Below are positions 32,708-40,678 of a stretch of 45,220 bases of DNA, piece after piece. The DNA is taken from contig NZ_WOAC01000035.1 in the NCBI RefSeq assembly GCF_009749525.1, positions 1 through 45,220 of the forward strand. The letters run 5' to 3'. A model generated the notes under the pieces. It made no database searches and was not told the DNA's origin. It saw nothing but the letters and a program-made list of their open reading frames with translations. The DNA comes from Mesorhizobium xinjiangense (GTDB lineage: Bacteria > Pseudomonadota > Alphaproteobacteria > Rhizobiales > Rhizobiaceae). The first letter of the stretch is position 1. Every line of letters begins with the position of its first letter. Made by a program: the position numbers and the translations under genes.

Positions 32708-32715
32708 CGGCATAG

Positions 32716-33066
32716 AAGGAGCCGGCGGAAAAGGTCATCAAGGACATCCGCCGCGCCACCCGCAAACAGTATTCGGCGGAGGAGAAGATCCGCATCGTGC
32801 TGGAAGGTCTGCGCGGCGAGGAGTCGATTGCCGTGCTGTGCCGGCGCGAAGGCATTGCCGAGAGCCTCTATTACAATTGGTCGAAGGAGTTCCTTGAAGC
32901 CGGCAAGAAGCGGTTGGCCGGTGACACGGCGCGTGCAGCCACCAATGACGAGGTCAAGCATCTGCGGCGCGAAGCCCGCGACCTGAAAGAGGTCGTCGCC
33001 GAGCAGGCGCTGGAACTGCGGCTGCTCAAAAAAAGCATGATCGCGGATGGGGGCGACGACGAATGA
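32716..33066 (+). pseudogene. IS3-type OrfA, start codon missing
   Basis: The frame runs from after a stop at 32713-32715 as EPAEKVIKDIRRATRKQYSA, EEKIRIVLEGLRGEESIAVL and CRREGIAESLYYNWSKEF, an IS3-type HTH protein. A leucine-zipper end (LKEVVAEQALELRLLKKSM) follows. The position where the start ATG is expected reads ATAG, and no left inverted repeat is visible near 32700. The 5' end appears truncated or mutated. OrfB overlaps by four bases. Confidence 0.75.
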
Positions 33067-34043
33067 GATACCCCGCATCCGAGAAGCTGGAGATCATCCG
33101 GCTGGTCGAGCAGTCGCATCTTCCGGCCAAGCGCACGCTGGACAAGCTCGGCATTCCGCGCGCTACTTTCAATCGCTGGTATGACCGCTTCCTCACCGGC
33201 GGCGTCGATGCGCTCGAAGACCGCAAGCCGCAGCCCAGGCGGGTCTGGAACCGCATTCCCGACGAGGTCCGCCAGAAGGTCATTGACCTTGCCCTCGACG
33301 AGCCTGAGCTGTCACCGCGAGAGCTGGCGGTGACGTTCACCGACACGCGAGACTACTTCGTCTCGGAATCCTCGGTCTATCGCCTGCTCAAGGCGCAGGA
33401 TCTGATTACCAGTCCCGCTTTCACCGTCATCAAGGCTGCCGACGAGTTCCATGACAAGACGACGGCACCCAACCAGCTCTGGCAGACCGATTTCACGTAT
33501 CTGAAGGTCATCGGCTGGGGCTGGTTCTATCTCTCGACCATCCTCGATGATTACTCGCGCTACATCATCGCCTGGAAGCTGTGCACCACAATGAAGGCTG
33601 GCGACGTCACCGACACGCTGGAACTCGCCCTGCAGGCATCAGGCTGTGACAACGCCAGGGTGATGCAACGTCTCCGCCTCTTGTCCGACAATGGGCCGTG
33701 CTACGTTGCCGGCGAACTGGCAACCTGGCTCTCCGGCAAAGGGATGGAGCACACCCGTGGTTCGCCTTGTCATCCGCAGACCCAGGGCAAGATCGAGCGA
33801 TGGCACCAGACGCTGAAGAACCGCATCCTGCTCGAAAACCACTTCCTGCCCGGTGCCCTCGAAGCGCAGATCGGCGCCTTCGTCGATCACTACAACCACC
33901 GGCGCTACCATGAGAGCCTCGCCAATCTCACGCCGGCCGATGTCTACTTCGGACGCGGCCAGACAATTTTGCAGACAAGAGAAAGGATCAAACGCCACAC
34001 CATCAACCAACGGCGCTTGCTACATCGCAAGGCCGCCGCTTAG
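33063..34043 (+). CDS. IS3-family OrfB transposase
   Basis: 326 residues, intact. It has an N-terminal HTH (AKRTLDKLGIPRATFNRWYD) and an integrase core with the DDE triad: Asp in LWQTDFTYLKV, Asp in RLLSDNGPCYVAGE and Glu in GKIERWHQTLKNR. It starts at ATG 33063, overlapping OrfA by four bases (ATGA). In this family OrfA is also needed, and here it lacks a start, so the element may be immobile. The right end may be near 34110, where ACCCTGACCACGGACAG occurs. Confidence 0.9.
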   Translation: MRYPASEKLEIIRLVEQSHLPAKRTLDKLGIPRATFNRWYDRFLTGGVDALEDRKPQPRRVWNRIPDEVRQKVIDLALDEPELSPRELAVTFTDTRDYFVSESSVYRLLKAQDLITSPAFTVIKAADEFHDKTTAPNQLWQTDFTYLKVIGWGWFYLSTILDDYSRYIIAWKLCTTMKAGDVTDTLELALQASGCDNARVMQRLRLLSDNGPCYVAGELATWLSGKGMEHTRGSPCHPQTQGKIERWHQTLKNRILLENHFLPGALEAQIGAFVDHYNHRRYHESLANLTPADVYFGRGQTILQTRERIKRHTINQRRLLHRKAAA

Positions 34044-34349
34044 AATGAAAACCCTGATGGGCCAGAGCCTCCACTAAATCAGGCAGACAATTGTCCCAAA
34101 AACCCTGACCACGGACAGACTGCAAGGTCGAGATCGAGGTCATCGCATTTGCGCCGGACAAGTGACGCCAGATGGTTCTCAACCAGCTCCAGTCGGCGAG
34201 TGCACCGGGCGCGCGCGCATTGTCGGGTATTGGGACGAATAAATAGACAGCCTCGATGGTCGAGATGGGGACGCGTTGCGGTCGGTGCAATCAGGCCTAA
34301 TCGGCTCAAAGCTGCGAATTTGGCCAACTTGCGGAACAATCAGAGAACC
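34044..34349. other. Intergenic region after IS3-type element, no gene seen
   Basis: About 300 bases. The left 60 contain the probable right end of the IS3-type element. The rest shows short open frames on both strands but nothing with a convincing start, codon pattern or recognisable motif. It is taken as debris between two insertions. Confidence 0.4.
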
Positions 34350-34774
34350 TTATGGCTTGCCCTGTGCGGGCAACAGCATGACAACGTTCTCAGCGGTAAA
34401 TTTGAAACCTCTGCGGTCGGGAATTCGCTCAGCGGAGATCGGATAGCGGGGCCGCTCTGAGTCGATGCCGGTAATCCGGAAAATCTCACCTCCGGTCCGG
34501 AATTCCCGTTCAAAGTCGGACGGCTGCAAACCGTAGTGCTCTGCGAGGATCTCGAACCTTTCCTTTTTCGAGATTGAATGCCGTTCCGTCGGAAGCGGGA
34601 ACGCTGACGCGGAACACAGGTTCGAAGGAGAAGCCGGTGTCCATGCCACGCCAACCGGCACTTTCGACAACCAGGCCGTGGTTCGCGACAACTTTCCGGC
34701 AAGTCTTGGGCATGCGGGACAGGATTTCTTCGCATGCAGCCGGCGTCAAGCGAGTTGTGCGCTTGTCCTTCGTC
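34350..34774 (-). pseudogene. Unrecognised small gene, frameshifted in an A-run
   Basis: The minus strand reads MTKDKRTTRLTPAACEEILS, RMPKTCRKVVANHGLVVESA and PVFRVSVPASDGTAFNLEK in one frame. From about 34565 another frame continues as ERFEILAEHYGLQPSDFERE, FRTGGEIFRITGIDSERPRY and ENVVMLLPAQGKP to a stop at 34350. Removing one A from the AAAAA run (about 34567-34571) joins them. It starts by overlap (ATGA) with the preceding fragment. No known domain is recognised; the pattern suggests a two-gene operon of phage or plasmid origin. Confidence 0.5.
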
Positions 34775-34990
34775 ATTTCGTTCGCCGTGCGCGCGGTTCC
34801 ATTTTCTTGGTCGTTTCCACCAACCATTCGGTGGCCCCGGGCGTCCCCTGCCAGGCTTTGCCATACTCCTCGACGTAATACGCCGCCTCAACCTTGCCGC
34901 CCATGGTGATGTAGCCGTCCTGGGAAGCCATGATGTCGCTTGGCACATCTGCGAAGAAGCTGTCGACCTGCGAGCTCGGGCTATCATATT
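34772..34990 (-). pseudogene. C-terminal fragment of an unrecognised gene
   Basis: An open minus-strand frame without a start reads QVDSFFADVPSDIMASQDGY, ITMGGKVEAAYYVEEYGKAW and QGTPGATEWLVETTKKMEPR. It ends with a stop that overlaps the start of the next gene (ATGA). Upstream it runs into DNA near the transposon tip at 35065, so the N-terminus is lost. Function unknown. Confidence 0.4.
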
Positions 34991-35064
34991 TTCGGCGGCG
35001 CCGCGAGGGGTCCCCCTATCCCGATCAATCCCCTACGATTCAGATCAATGGGAAAAGGCTCTAA

Positions 35065-35083
35065 TTAACTGCCAAGTGACACC
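35065..35083 (-). repeat. Second copy of the transposon tip
   Basis: TTAACTGCCAAGTGACACC at 35065-35083 matches 25617-25635 at 18 of 19 bases, in the same orientation. Only one repeat unit is left on its interior side, so this end is severely truncated. It lies 12 bases beyond the stop of the DUF2855 gene. Confidence 0.6.
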
Positions 35084-35094
35084 CGCCGCGACGC

Positions 35095-36201
35095 TCACTC
35101 CAGTCGCACGATGTGACCGGTCGCCGGATCACCGCCACGAGCGGCGAGTTCGGCGATCACCGCCGCCGCCCCCTCAAATCCCTGCGCCATCGCAACCCGC
35201 ACCCAAGGCTGCGATGCATTGATAATTCGATCGAAGAAGCGGGCCTGCGCGTGGTTGTAGCGTTCCGTGACCGCGGCGGGGCCCCAGTCCGCATTGCGCT
35301 TCCTGATCTGTACCGGCGCGAAGTAGAATTCGGGTTTCGGCCCCGGCAGATCGGTTTCCCGCAGTAACTCGTGATTGACCGAAGATCCTGCGTAGCAATC
35401 GTAAGTCAGCGAAGCGCCGAAATGTCGATGCGCACACCTCCGCAGAGCTGCGTCGCCGGAGAAATCGACATATACGGTTGCAGCATCAGGATCGAGCGTT
35501 TCCAGCCGGTCGTAGGAAAGCACCGTGCCGTAACAGCCGAGTTTGTGCGCGAAGCCCTCGTTCCGCGCAGAAGTCAGGCCGATAAGTTCGAGTTCTGGCA
35601 TGACGGCAAGGCAATAGGCGGTTCCGTAAGCCGTCTTGCTTGATGCACTCGAGAAGACGATGCGCCGGGCGCCGAAGAAGCCATTGTCCTCAAGGAAGTC
35701 GGCGAGCATGAACGAGGTCAGAAACAGCGGCCTGTAAAGAGCCTGCAGGTCTTCCAGTTCGGGTGCGTAGGCCGGATCGTTCGAGCAACGCGTGTACTGA
35801 TTGTATGCGGAGGTCAGACGGCGACGATGATCGGCCCCGTCATAGAAACCACGTGGCGTGACGCGTTCCGCGCGCATTAGCACCAGGCTGGCGATCGGAA
35901 AATAACCGTAGAAGCGTTCGCCGACGGCAATCCCGGGCGCCTGGGATGCAACGACGTCGGCGAAGCCCCAGACCGGCATCTGCCCCCAGCCGTCCCTTCC
36001 GGTCGGGAAGAAGTCCCAATAATTCATTGCCTCTCCGAAGGCCGCATAGGTTATATTGTTCGTCGTGAGCGCGAACCTGTCCACCTTCAGGGCCACGTCG
36101 CCTGTTTCGACCGGCGTCGTCGATGTGCAGTCGAGTTCGGTATGGCCCAGGTCGGTCTTGCTGGTCAGCAGGCGTGTCGTCGTCATTGAATGCAAATTCA
36201 T
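35095..36201 (-). CDS. DUF2855 family protein
   Basis: 368 residues from ATG 36201 (GAGGAACCG upstream). Characteristic stretches are VALKVDRFALTTNNITYAAF, NYWDFFPTGRDGWGQMPVWG and RRIVFSSASSKTAYGTAYCL, the last resembling the cofactor loop of MDR-type reductases. The family is uncharacterised, though its layout (N-terminal substrate domain, Rossmann-like second part) is similar to quinone oxidoreductases. It is divergent from the TetR gene with only about 33 bases between starts, so the TetR protein probably controls it. The open frame continues 98 codons upstream but runs through the divergent gene. Confidence 0.85.
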   Translation of the reverse strand: MNLHSMTTTRLLTSKTDLGHTELDCTSTTPVETGDVALKVDRFALTTNNITYAAFGEAMNYWDFFPTGRDGWGQMPVWGFADVVASQAPGIAVGERFYGYFPIASLVLMRAERVTPRGFYDGADHRRRLTSAYNQYTRCSNDPAYAPELEDLQALYRPLFLTSFMLADFLEDNGFFGARRIVFSSASSKTAYGTAYCLAVMPELELIGLTSARNEGFAHKLGCYGTVLSYDRLETLDPDAATVYVDFSGDAALRRCAHRHFGASLTYDCYAGSSVNHELLRETDLPGPKPEFYFAPVQIRKRNADWGPAAVTERYNHAQARFFDRIINASQPWVRVAMAQGFEGAAAVIAELAARGGDPATGHIVRLE

Positions 36202-36234
36202 CGGTTCCTCGCGGTCGGCTCGGGGGATTTTCCC

Positions 36235-36909
36235 GTGAATCCTAGCAGAACCCGCGGTTCGGCGCGTTCGGATCGCGCGAAGACTGAATTGCAGCAAGGT
36301 AAGTCCTTGCCAAAGCCGCACAAACGGCCATCGCAGAATCGCGCGCGCTTCACCGTCGAGGCGATATATGACGCCTACGTTCGGATATGGCGTCGCGAGG
36401 GCCAGACCGCCGTCACCACGCGTGCCGTCGCGGAGGAAGCCGGCTTTGCCGTCGGCACACTCTATGAGTACTTCCCCAACAAGACGGCCCTTCACTCCGG
36501 CTATGTTCGCTTCACCATCGATTGGCTGCTGGCGCGGATCGACCGCGACGTGATCGCCGCTTCATTCCCGACCTGGCGCCATGGCGTACATCGCCTTGTC
36601 GGTATCACCTGCGGCCACGAGCCAGACCAACCCTATTTCGACATGGACATGCTCGACCTGGTGAACGCTGTCGCGGAGCCTTGGCACCATACCCGCGTCT
36701 TCGAGGAACTTGCAGAGAAGTGGAGTGCCGCCATCCACGGATGGGCCGATATTCCCAGGTCGCCGACAGACGAGACGATTGAGGCTCTGGTAATCGCTGT
36801 ATGGGGCGCCCGGCGCTATGCTCTGCTCGTCGATCCGGACAATGAAAGGATCTCCGGATGGACGGAGCAACTGACGCGCCTTTGCCTTCTGACCCTCGAG
36901 CCGGACTGA
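36235..36909 (+). CDS. TetR-family regulator next to DUF2855
   Basis: About 224 residues from GTG 36235 (GGGGGA upstream). The HTH is TRAVAEEAGFAVGTLYEYFP following RARFTVEAIYDAYVRIWRRE. The C-terminal domain has PYFDMDMLDLVNAVAEPWHH and WSAAIHGW. The N-terminal 35 residues are basic and poorly conserved-looking, so a later start is possible. It is divergent from the DUF2855 gene, with which it forms a typical repressor-target pair. Confidence 0.82.
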   Translation: MNPSRTRGSARSDRAKTELQQGKSLPKPHKRPSQNRARFTVEAIYDAYVRIWRREGQTAVTTRAVAEEAGFAVGTLYEYFPNKTALHSGYVRFTIDWLLARIDRDVIAASFPTWRHGVHRLVGITCGHEPDQPYFDMDMLDLVNAVAEPWHHTRVFEELAEKWSAAIHGWADIPRSPTDETIEALVIAVWGARRYALLVDPDNERISGWTEQLTRLCLLTLEPD

Positions 36910-36911
36910 GG

Positions 36912-37004
36912 TGTTACGTCAAGGCCAAGTTCGTCCCCACCGAGGGCGAGAGCGAGCGCGGCCCCGACTTCCGCATCTTCGCCGGCGCGACGGATTATGC
37001 GTAG
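36912..37004 (+). pseudogene. DUF736 gene, middle fragment
   Basis: An open frame without a start reads YVKAKFVPTEGESERGPDFR then IFAGATDYA and stops at 37004. This is the conserved middle of DUF736 proteins, common on Rhizobiales plasmids and ICEs. The expected continuation (a Trp-Lys-Lys-Thr-rich segment) is missing, and the C-terminal part appears 900 bases further right (37900-38001). The intervening DNA holds a primase-like gene. Confidence 0.75.
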
Positions 37005-37009
37005 CTCGG

Positions 37010-37079
37010 GATTATGCGGAGTCGCGAGCTGACGGCCCCGGCTTTTCTGGGTTTTGTAGCTGTGTCGCTCCGCATAATC
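37010..37079. repeat. 12-bp perfect inverted repeat with a third partial copy
   Basis: GATTATGCGGAG (37010-37021) and CTCCGCATAATC (37068-37079) are exact inverted repeats. A further copy GATTATGCGTAG lies at 36993-37004, exactly at the end of the DUF736 fragment. Their location at the left boundary of the inserted segment suggests recombination sites or element termini. No matching copy was found at the right boundary. Confidence 0.65.
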
Positions 37080-37183
37080 TCGACCATTGAGCCGCTCCTC
37101 CTCGCACGTTGTCCGCCTTAAGCCCGAGCGTCCTTTGGTCTATGTTGTCTTGTGACCTGGTACCTTGAGCGTGAGTTGCGACT

Positions 37184-37900
37184 TTGGTGGATGAAAAGGA
37201 TGTTTCGAAGGAAGTCGCGCGCATCCGGCAGCGGCTAGCCGACCTGGATGCGGAGCGGACGGCGCTTTCGCGCGAATTGGAAACGCTGGAGCAAACACGG
37301 ATTTCCGATAACGGTGCCGCCGGACAACCCTCTTTTGCCGATGCCCCTGTCACCAACAACTCGTCATCGGCCGAGAAGATCGTGCTGTTCCGCCGCCTGT
37401 TCGCTGGGCGCCCAGATGTCTTTCCGGTTCGATGGGAAAACAGAAAGACGGGAGGTTCAGGATATTTGCCGGCATGCTCGAACGAGTGGGCGAAGGGGAT
37501 TTGCGGCAAGCCGAAGGTGAAATGCGGGGAATGCCCGCATCAGGCATTCGTCCCGCCATCCGAGGACATCATCGAAAAGCATCTGCGCGGAGGAAATGTC
37601 CGCTCCGGTGACTTCGTCGCCGGGGTGTATCCATTGCTGCATGACGAGACGTGCTGGTTCCTCGCCGCCGACTTCGACAAGGAAAGCTGGGCGGATGACG
37701 CAAGGGCATTATTGGATACCTGTCATGCGAAAGGAGTTGCCGCCGCGCTGGAGCGATCGCGGTCGGGGAACGGCGGCCATGTCTGGATATTCTTCTCCGA
37801 GCCTGTGCCGGCAAGGATCGCCAGGCAGATGGGGGCCGCCCTGATCACGGAGACGATGGAAAAACGCCCAGAGATCGGCCGCACTTCCTATGATCGCTTC
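37184..37900 (+). pseudogene. TOTE-type archaeo-eukaryotic primase, 3' truncated
   Basis: About 239 codons from TTG 37184 or GTG 37187. A coiled-coil start (VARIRQRLADLDAERTALSR) is followed by the primase domain of TOTE conflict-system helicase proteins: KIVLFRRLFAGRPDVFPVRW, a zinc-binding CGKPKVKCGECPH, the catalytic aspartates in WFLAADFDKESW, and SRSGNGGHVWIFF. It breaks off at IGRTSYDRF (37900), where the third primase motif begins, and joins the DUF736 tail. The helicase and nuclease parts of a full protein (over 700 residues) are missing. Known members are thought to act in conflicts with phage or other mobile DNA. Confidence 0.75.
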
Positions 37901-38001
37901 TGGACGATCCGAGCTTCCCGGCGCCGATCTACGCCAGCCTGGTCGAAGCCGAGGACGGAAAGTCACAGAACCTCATCTGGTCCCGCCGCAACGGTCACTA
38001 G
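37900..38001 (+). pseudogene. DUF736 gene, C-terminal fragment
   Basis: The codons [20 protein letters not shown] then [13 protein letters not shown] and a stop at 38001 are the usual end of DUF736 proteins. The fragment is joined directly to the primase frame at 37900. With 36912-37004 it shows that a DUF736 gene was split and lost about 20 codons. Confidence 0.8.
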
Positions 38002-38018
38002 TACCGAAGGCCGAAACC

Positions 38019-38049
38019 GCCCCGCTCCTCCGAGCGGGGCTTTCTGCTT
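38019..38049 (+). terminator. Intrinsic terminator after DUF736 fragment
   Basis: GCCCCGCT (38019-38026), loop CCTCCG, AGCGGGGC (38033-38040), followed by TTTCTGCTT. Perfect 8-bp GC-rich stem and a T-rich tail, 18 bases after the DUF736 stop. Confidence 0.85.
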
Positions 38050-38099
38050 AACTAGACGGAGCTCCGTAGAATGGCCTCGACGTGCCGTTGCTCTATGAA

Positions 38100-38109
38100 T
38101 TATCTATAA
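38100..38109 (+). promoter_or_regulatory. BioR box upstream of bioR
   Basis: TTATCTATAA, four bases before the bioR ATG, matches the BioR operator known from alphaproteobacteria (TTATMKATAA). It fits negative autoregulation. Confidence 0.8.
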
Positions 38110-38112
38110 AAC

Positions 38113-38739
38113 ATGAGCACAGCCAAATCAGACACCATCGCAGCACAGATCAGCAGGACGCTGGCCAATCGGATAATCGCTGGCGAGATCGAGGCTGGCG
38201 CGAAGTTGCGGCAGGACCACATCGCCGAGGAATTCGGCGCGAGTCATGTCCCAGTGCGCGAAGCGTTTCGCAGGCTGGAGTCGCAAGGCTTGGTCGTCAG
38301 CGAACCGCGCCGGGGCGTGCGCGTCGCCGGCTTCAGTCCCGACGAAGTGCGGGAGGTGGCAGAGATGCGCGCAGCGCTCGAAGCCCTGGCGCTGCGCAAC
38401 GCCGTTCCGCACATGACCAAGGCCATTCTCGATCAGGCGGAGGAAGCGAACCGGGCCGGAGACCGTGCGCGTGACGTTCAGGCGTGGGAAGAAGCCAATC
38501 GCAATTTCCATCGCATTATCCTGACCCCCTGCGGAATGCCGCGTCTGCTCAAGGCTATCGACGATCTGCACACGGCCAGCGCCCGTTTCCTGTTCTCGGG
38601 CTGGCGTGCGGAATGGGAAGCTCCCACTGATCGGGATCACCGTGCGATCCTCGACGCCTTGAGGGCTGGACAGGCTGAAATGGCGGCTTCCGTGCTTGCG
38701 CGTCATGTCCAGACGATCGGGCAGAGAAAGCCAAAATAG
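38113..38739 (+). CDS. bioR: BioR, GntR-family biotin regulator
   Basis: 208 residues. N-terminal winged HTH (LRQDHIAEEFGASHVPVREA then FRRLESQGLVVSEPRRGVRV), linked to an FadR/FCD-type all-helical effector domain (EMRAALEALALRNAVPHMTK, ANRNFHRIIL). It represses biotin genes in Hyphomicrobiales. ATG 38113 is right after a BioR box, and a second box precedes bioY 730 bases downstream. Nothing in the sequence tells which ligand or biotinylated protein it senses. Confidence 0.9.
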   Translation: MSTAKSDTIAAQISRTLANRIIAGEIEAGAKLRQDHIAEEFGASHVPVREAFRRLESQGLVVSEPRRGVRVAGFSPDEVREVAEMRAALEALALRNAVPHMTKAILDQAEEANRAGDRARDVQAWEEANRNFHRIILTPCGMPRLLKAIDDLHTASARFLFSGWRAEWEAPTDRDHRAILDALRAGQAEMAASVLARHVQTIGQRKPK

Positions 38740-38841
38740 GCGACCACAGTTCGTCTAGCTCCCGCCCAGAAATGGTGCCGCGCGCATGGCTATTGCTATG
38801 ACCGTATTTCTGTGGATTCCTTTAGCGATAGATTCTTTAAA

Positions 38842-38851
38842 TTATCTATTA
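38842..38851 (+). promoter_or_regulatory. BioR box upstream of bioY
   Basis: TTATCTATTA lies 17 bases before the bioY ATG and matches the BioR operator TTATMKATAA at nine of ten positions. It should place bioYB under BioR. Confidence 0.7.
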
Positions 38852-38868
38852 TCTGCGAAGGAGACAGC

Positions 38869-39435
38869 ATGAGCAATGTGGCCATGAGACCCATCGAAAA
38901 CCGATTTGCGCTTTCGGCGTTGACCATCATCGCCGGCACGGCGCTGATGGCCCTTGCCGCCAAGGTGCAGATTCCATTCTGGCCGGTTCCGATGACACTG
39001 CACACGATGGCGGTGATGGGCTCCGCCGTGGCGTTCGGACCGCGCATCGCCGTTCCCATCTTCCTCGCCTATCTGGCGGCCGGCGCTGTCGGCCTTCCGG
39101 TCTTCTCCGGTTCCCCGGAGCGCGGCATCGGTCTTGCCTATATGGTCGGCCCTACGGGCGGCTATCTCCTGGGCTACCTCATCGCCTCATGGCTGGTCGG
39201 CATGCTGGCGGCCGGCAAAGGCACGCTCGGACGTGTCGGCGCGATGCTTGCCGGAATGGTGCCGATCTATGCAATCGGCATGGCCTGGCTTGCCGTTTAC
39301 GTTCCGGTCGGCCAGCTCCTTGCTGTTGGCCTCCTGCCATTTCTCCTCGGCGATCTGGTCAAGATCGGTGTCGTGGCGGCGGCAAGCACCATTTTTCCCT
39401 CCTCCTTTGCCCGCCTTCGGAGCAAAGCCGAATGA
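38869..39435 (+). CDS. bioY: BioY biotin transporter (S component)
   Basis: 188 residues with about six membrane helices, including [20 protein letters not shown] and [20 protein letters not shown]. The BioY signature [15 protein letters not shown] and [20 protein letters not shown] are visible. BioY alone can import biotin; bioMN for the energised form are not in the window. ATG 38869 has GAAGGAGA upstream; the frame extends 19 codons further but that part is promoter. It overlaps bioB by four bases, so uptake and synthesis are made together. Confidence 0.95.
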   Translation: MSNVAMRPIENRFALSALTIIAGTALMALAAKVQIPFWPVPMTLHTMAVMGSAVAFGPRIAVPIFLAYLAAGAVGLPVFSGSPERGIGLAYMVGPTGGYLLGYLIASWLVGMLAAGKGTLGRVGAMLAGMVPIYAIGMAWLAVYVPVGQLLAVGLLPFLLGDLVKIGVVAAASTIFPSSFARLRSKAE

Positions 39436-40418
39436 GCACGGCCGATGGAACGATCCGGCACGACTGGACAACTGACCAAATCGTCGCCCTGCATGAGCTG
39501 CCTCTGCTTGAGTTGGTCGGGCGGGCCAATGCGGTCCATCGCCTGCACAATGATCCGAACAAGGTCCAGAAGGCGAGCCTGCTATCGATCAAGACCGGCG
39601 GCTGTCCCGAGAACTGCGCCTACTGTCCGCAATCGGCGCATCACCGCGAGGTGGAGATGACCCGCGACAAGCTGATGGACCCGGCAAAGGTGATTGCTTT
39701 GGCTGCGACCGCCAAAACGGCCGGCGCGGAACGCTTCTGCATGGGCGCGGCATGGCGGCAGGTGCGCGACGGCAAGGGATTCGATGCGGTCATCAAGATG
39801 GTCGAGGGCGTGCGCGCCCTTGGCATGGAAGCCTGTGTCACGCTCGGCATGCTGAAACCACATCAGGCCAAACGCCTCGCAGCCGCCGGCCTTACGGCCT
39901 ACAACCACAATCTCGATACCAGTCCCGAGTTCTACGGCCGAATCATCACCACCCGGACCTATGAGGACCGGCTAGAGACACTCGCAACCGTCCGCTCCTT
40001 CGGCATTGAGCTATGCTGCGGCGGCATCATCGGCATGGGCGAGACGATCCGCGATCGGGCTTCGATGCTGCACGTCCTTGCGACAATGGACCCGCATCCT
40101 GAAAGCGTGCCGATCAACGCGCTCGTTCCGGTCGAGGGCACGCCGCTGGCGAACCGGCCGCGCGTAGATCCGCTGGAGCTGGTGCGTATGGTGGCAACAG
40201 CCCGCCTCATCATGCCGGCCTCGACAGTGCGGCTTTCAGCGGGACGTTCTGCCCTCAACCGCGAGGCGCAAGTGCTCTGTCTCATAGCAGGCGCAAATTC
40301 GGTCTTCTACGGCGACACGCTGCTCACTACGCCAAACTCCGGGATCGGCGAGGATGCCGAACTATTCGCCGCGATCGGTGAACCGGATCGCGCCTGCATG
40401 TCCGCGTCTGCCGCGTGA
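39432..40418 (+). CDS. bioB: BioB, biotin synthase
   Basis: Radical SAM enzyme that inserts sulfur into dethiobiotin. 328 residues with the [4Fe-4S] motif CPENCAYC (Cys58, Cys62, Cys65), the next conserved block [38 protein letters not shown], and C-terminal [14 protein letters not shown]. All four domains of the family are present and the length is normal. It starts at ATG 39432 overlapping bioY. bioF, bioD and bioA are not in this window, so the cell either makes dethiobiotin elsewhere or salvages it. Confidence 0.96.
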   Translation: MSTADGTIRHDWTTDQIVALHELPLLELVGRANAVHRLHNDPNKVQKASLLSIKTGGCPENCAYCPQSAHHREVEMTRDKLMDPAKVIALAATAKTAGAERFCMGAAWRQVRDGKGFDAVIKMVEGVRALGMEACVTLGMLKPHQAKRLAAAGLTAYNHNLDTSPEFYGRIITTRTYEDRLETLATVRSFGIELCCGGIIGMGETIRDRASMLHVLATMDPHPESVPINALVPVEGTPLANRPRVDPLELVRMVATARLIMPASTVRLSAGRSALNREAQVLCLIAGANSVFYGDTLLTTPNSGIGEDAELFAAIGEPDRACMSASAA

Positions 40419-40425
40419 ATAATTC

Positions 40426-40461
40426 TGGAGCGGCAGCTATGAACGCTATTGCCGCTCCAGT
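40426..40461 (+). terminator. Hairpin after bioB
   Basis: CTGGAGCGGCA (40426-40436) pairs perfectly with TGCCGCTCCAG (40451-40461) across a 14-base loop, starting eight bases after the bioB stop. There is no T-run after it, so termination efficiency is uncertain. The rest of the gap to 40678 holds another GC-rich imperfect hairpin near 40560 but no gene. Confidence 0.6.
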
Positions 40462-40678
40462 GGTCTACGAAAGGACTGCCTCCTATCGGGCAGGATCGCT
40501 AAGGGCGCTGCCCTCGCGCGGCGCAAGGGATCGCTGACGCTCAGCCGGACGTCACCGCCAGCCGTCGTAATCTTACCAACGGCCGGCGGTCTGATCGCGC
40601 TCTCAAGTTGCGCCTATACTTGCATATCTCGATGGTCTCTCCGCTTACACCCTTGGACGTGGTGGGGATTGGGCGGCG

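Noticed and set aside
31730-32713. Open frame antisense to the DppC-like permease
   Set aside because: Very high Gln/Glu/His content of low complexity, typical for the complement of membrane-protein codons. No ribosome site.
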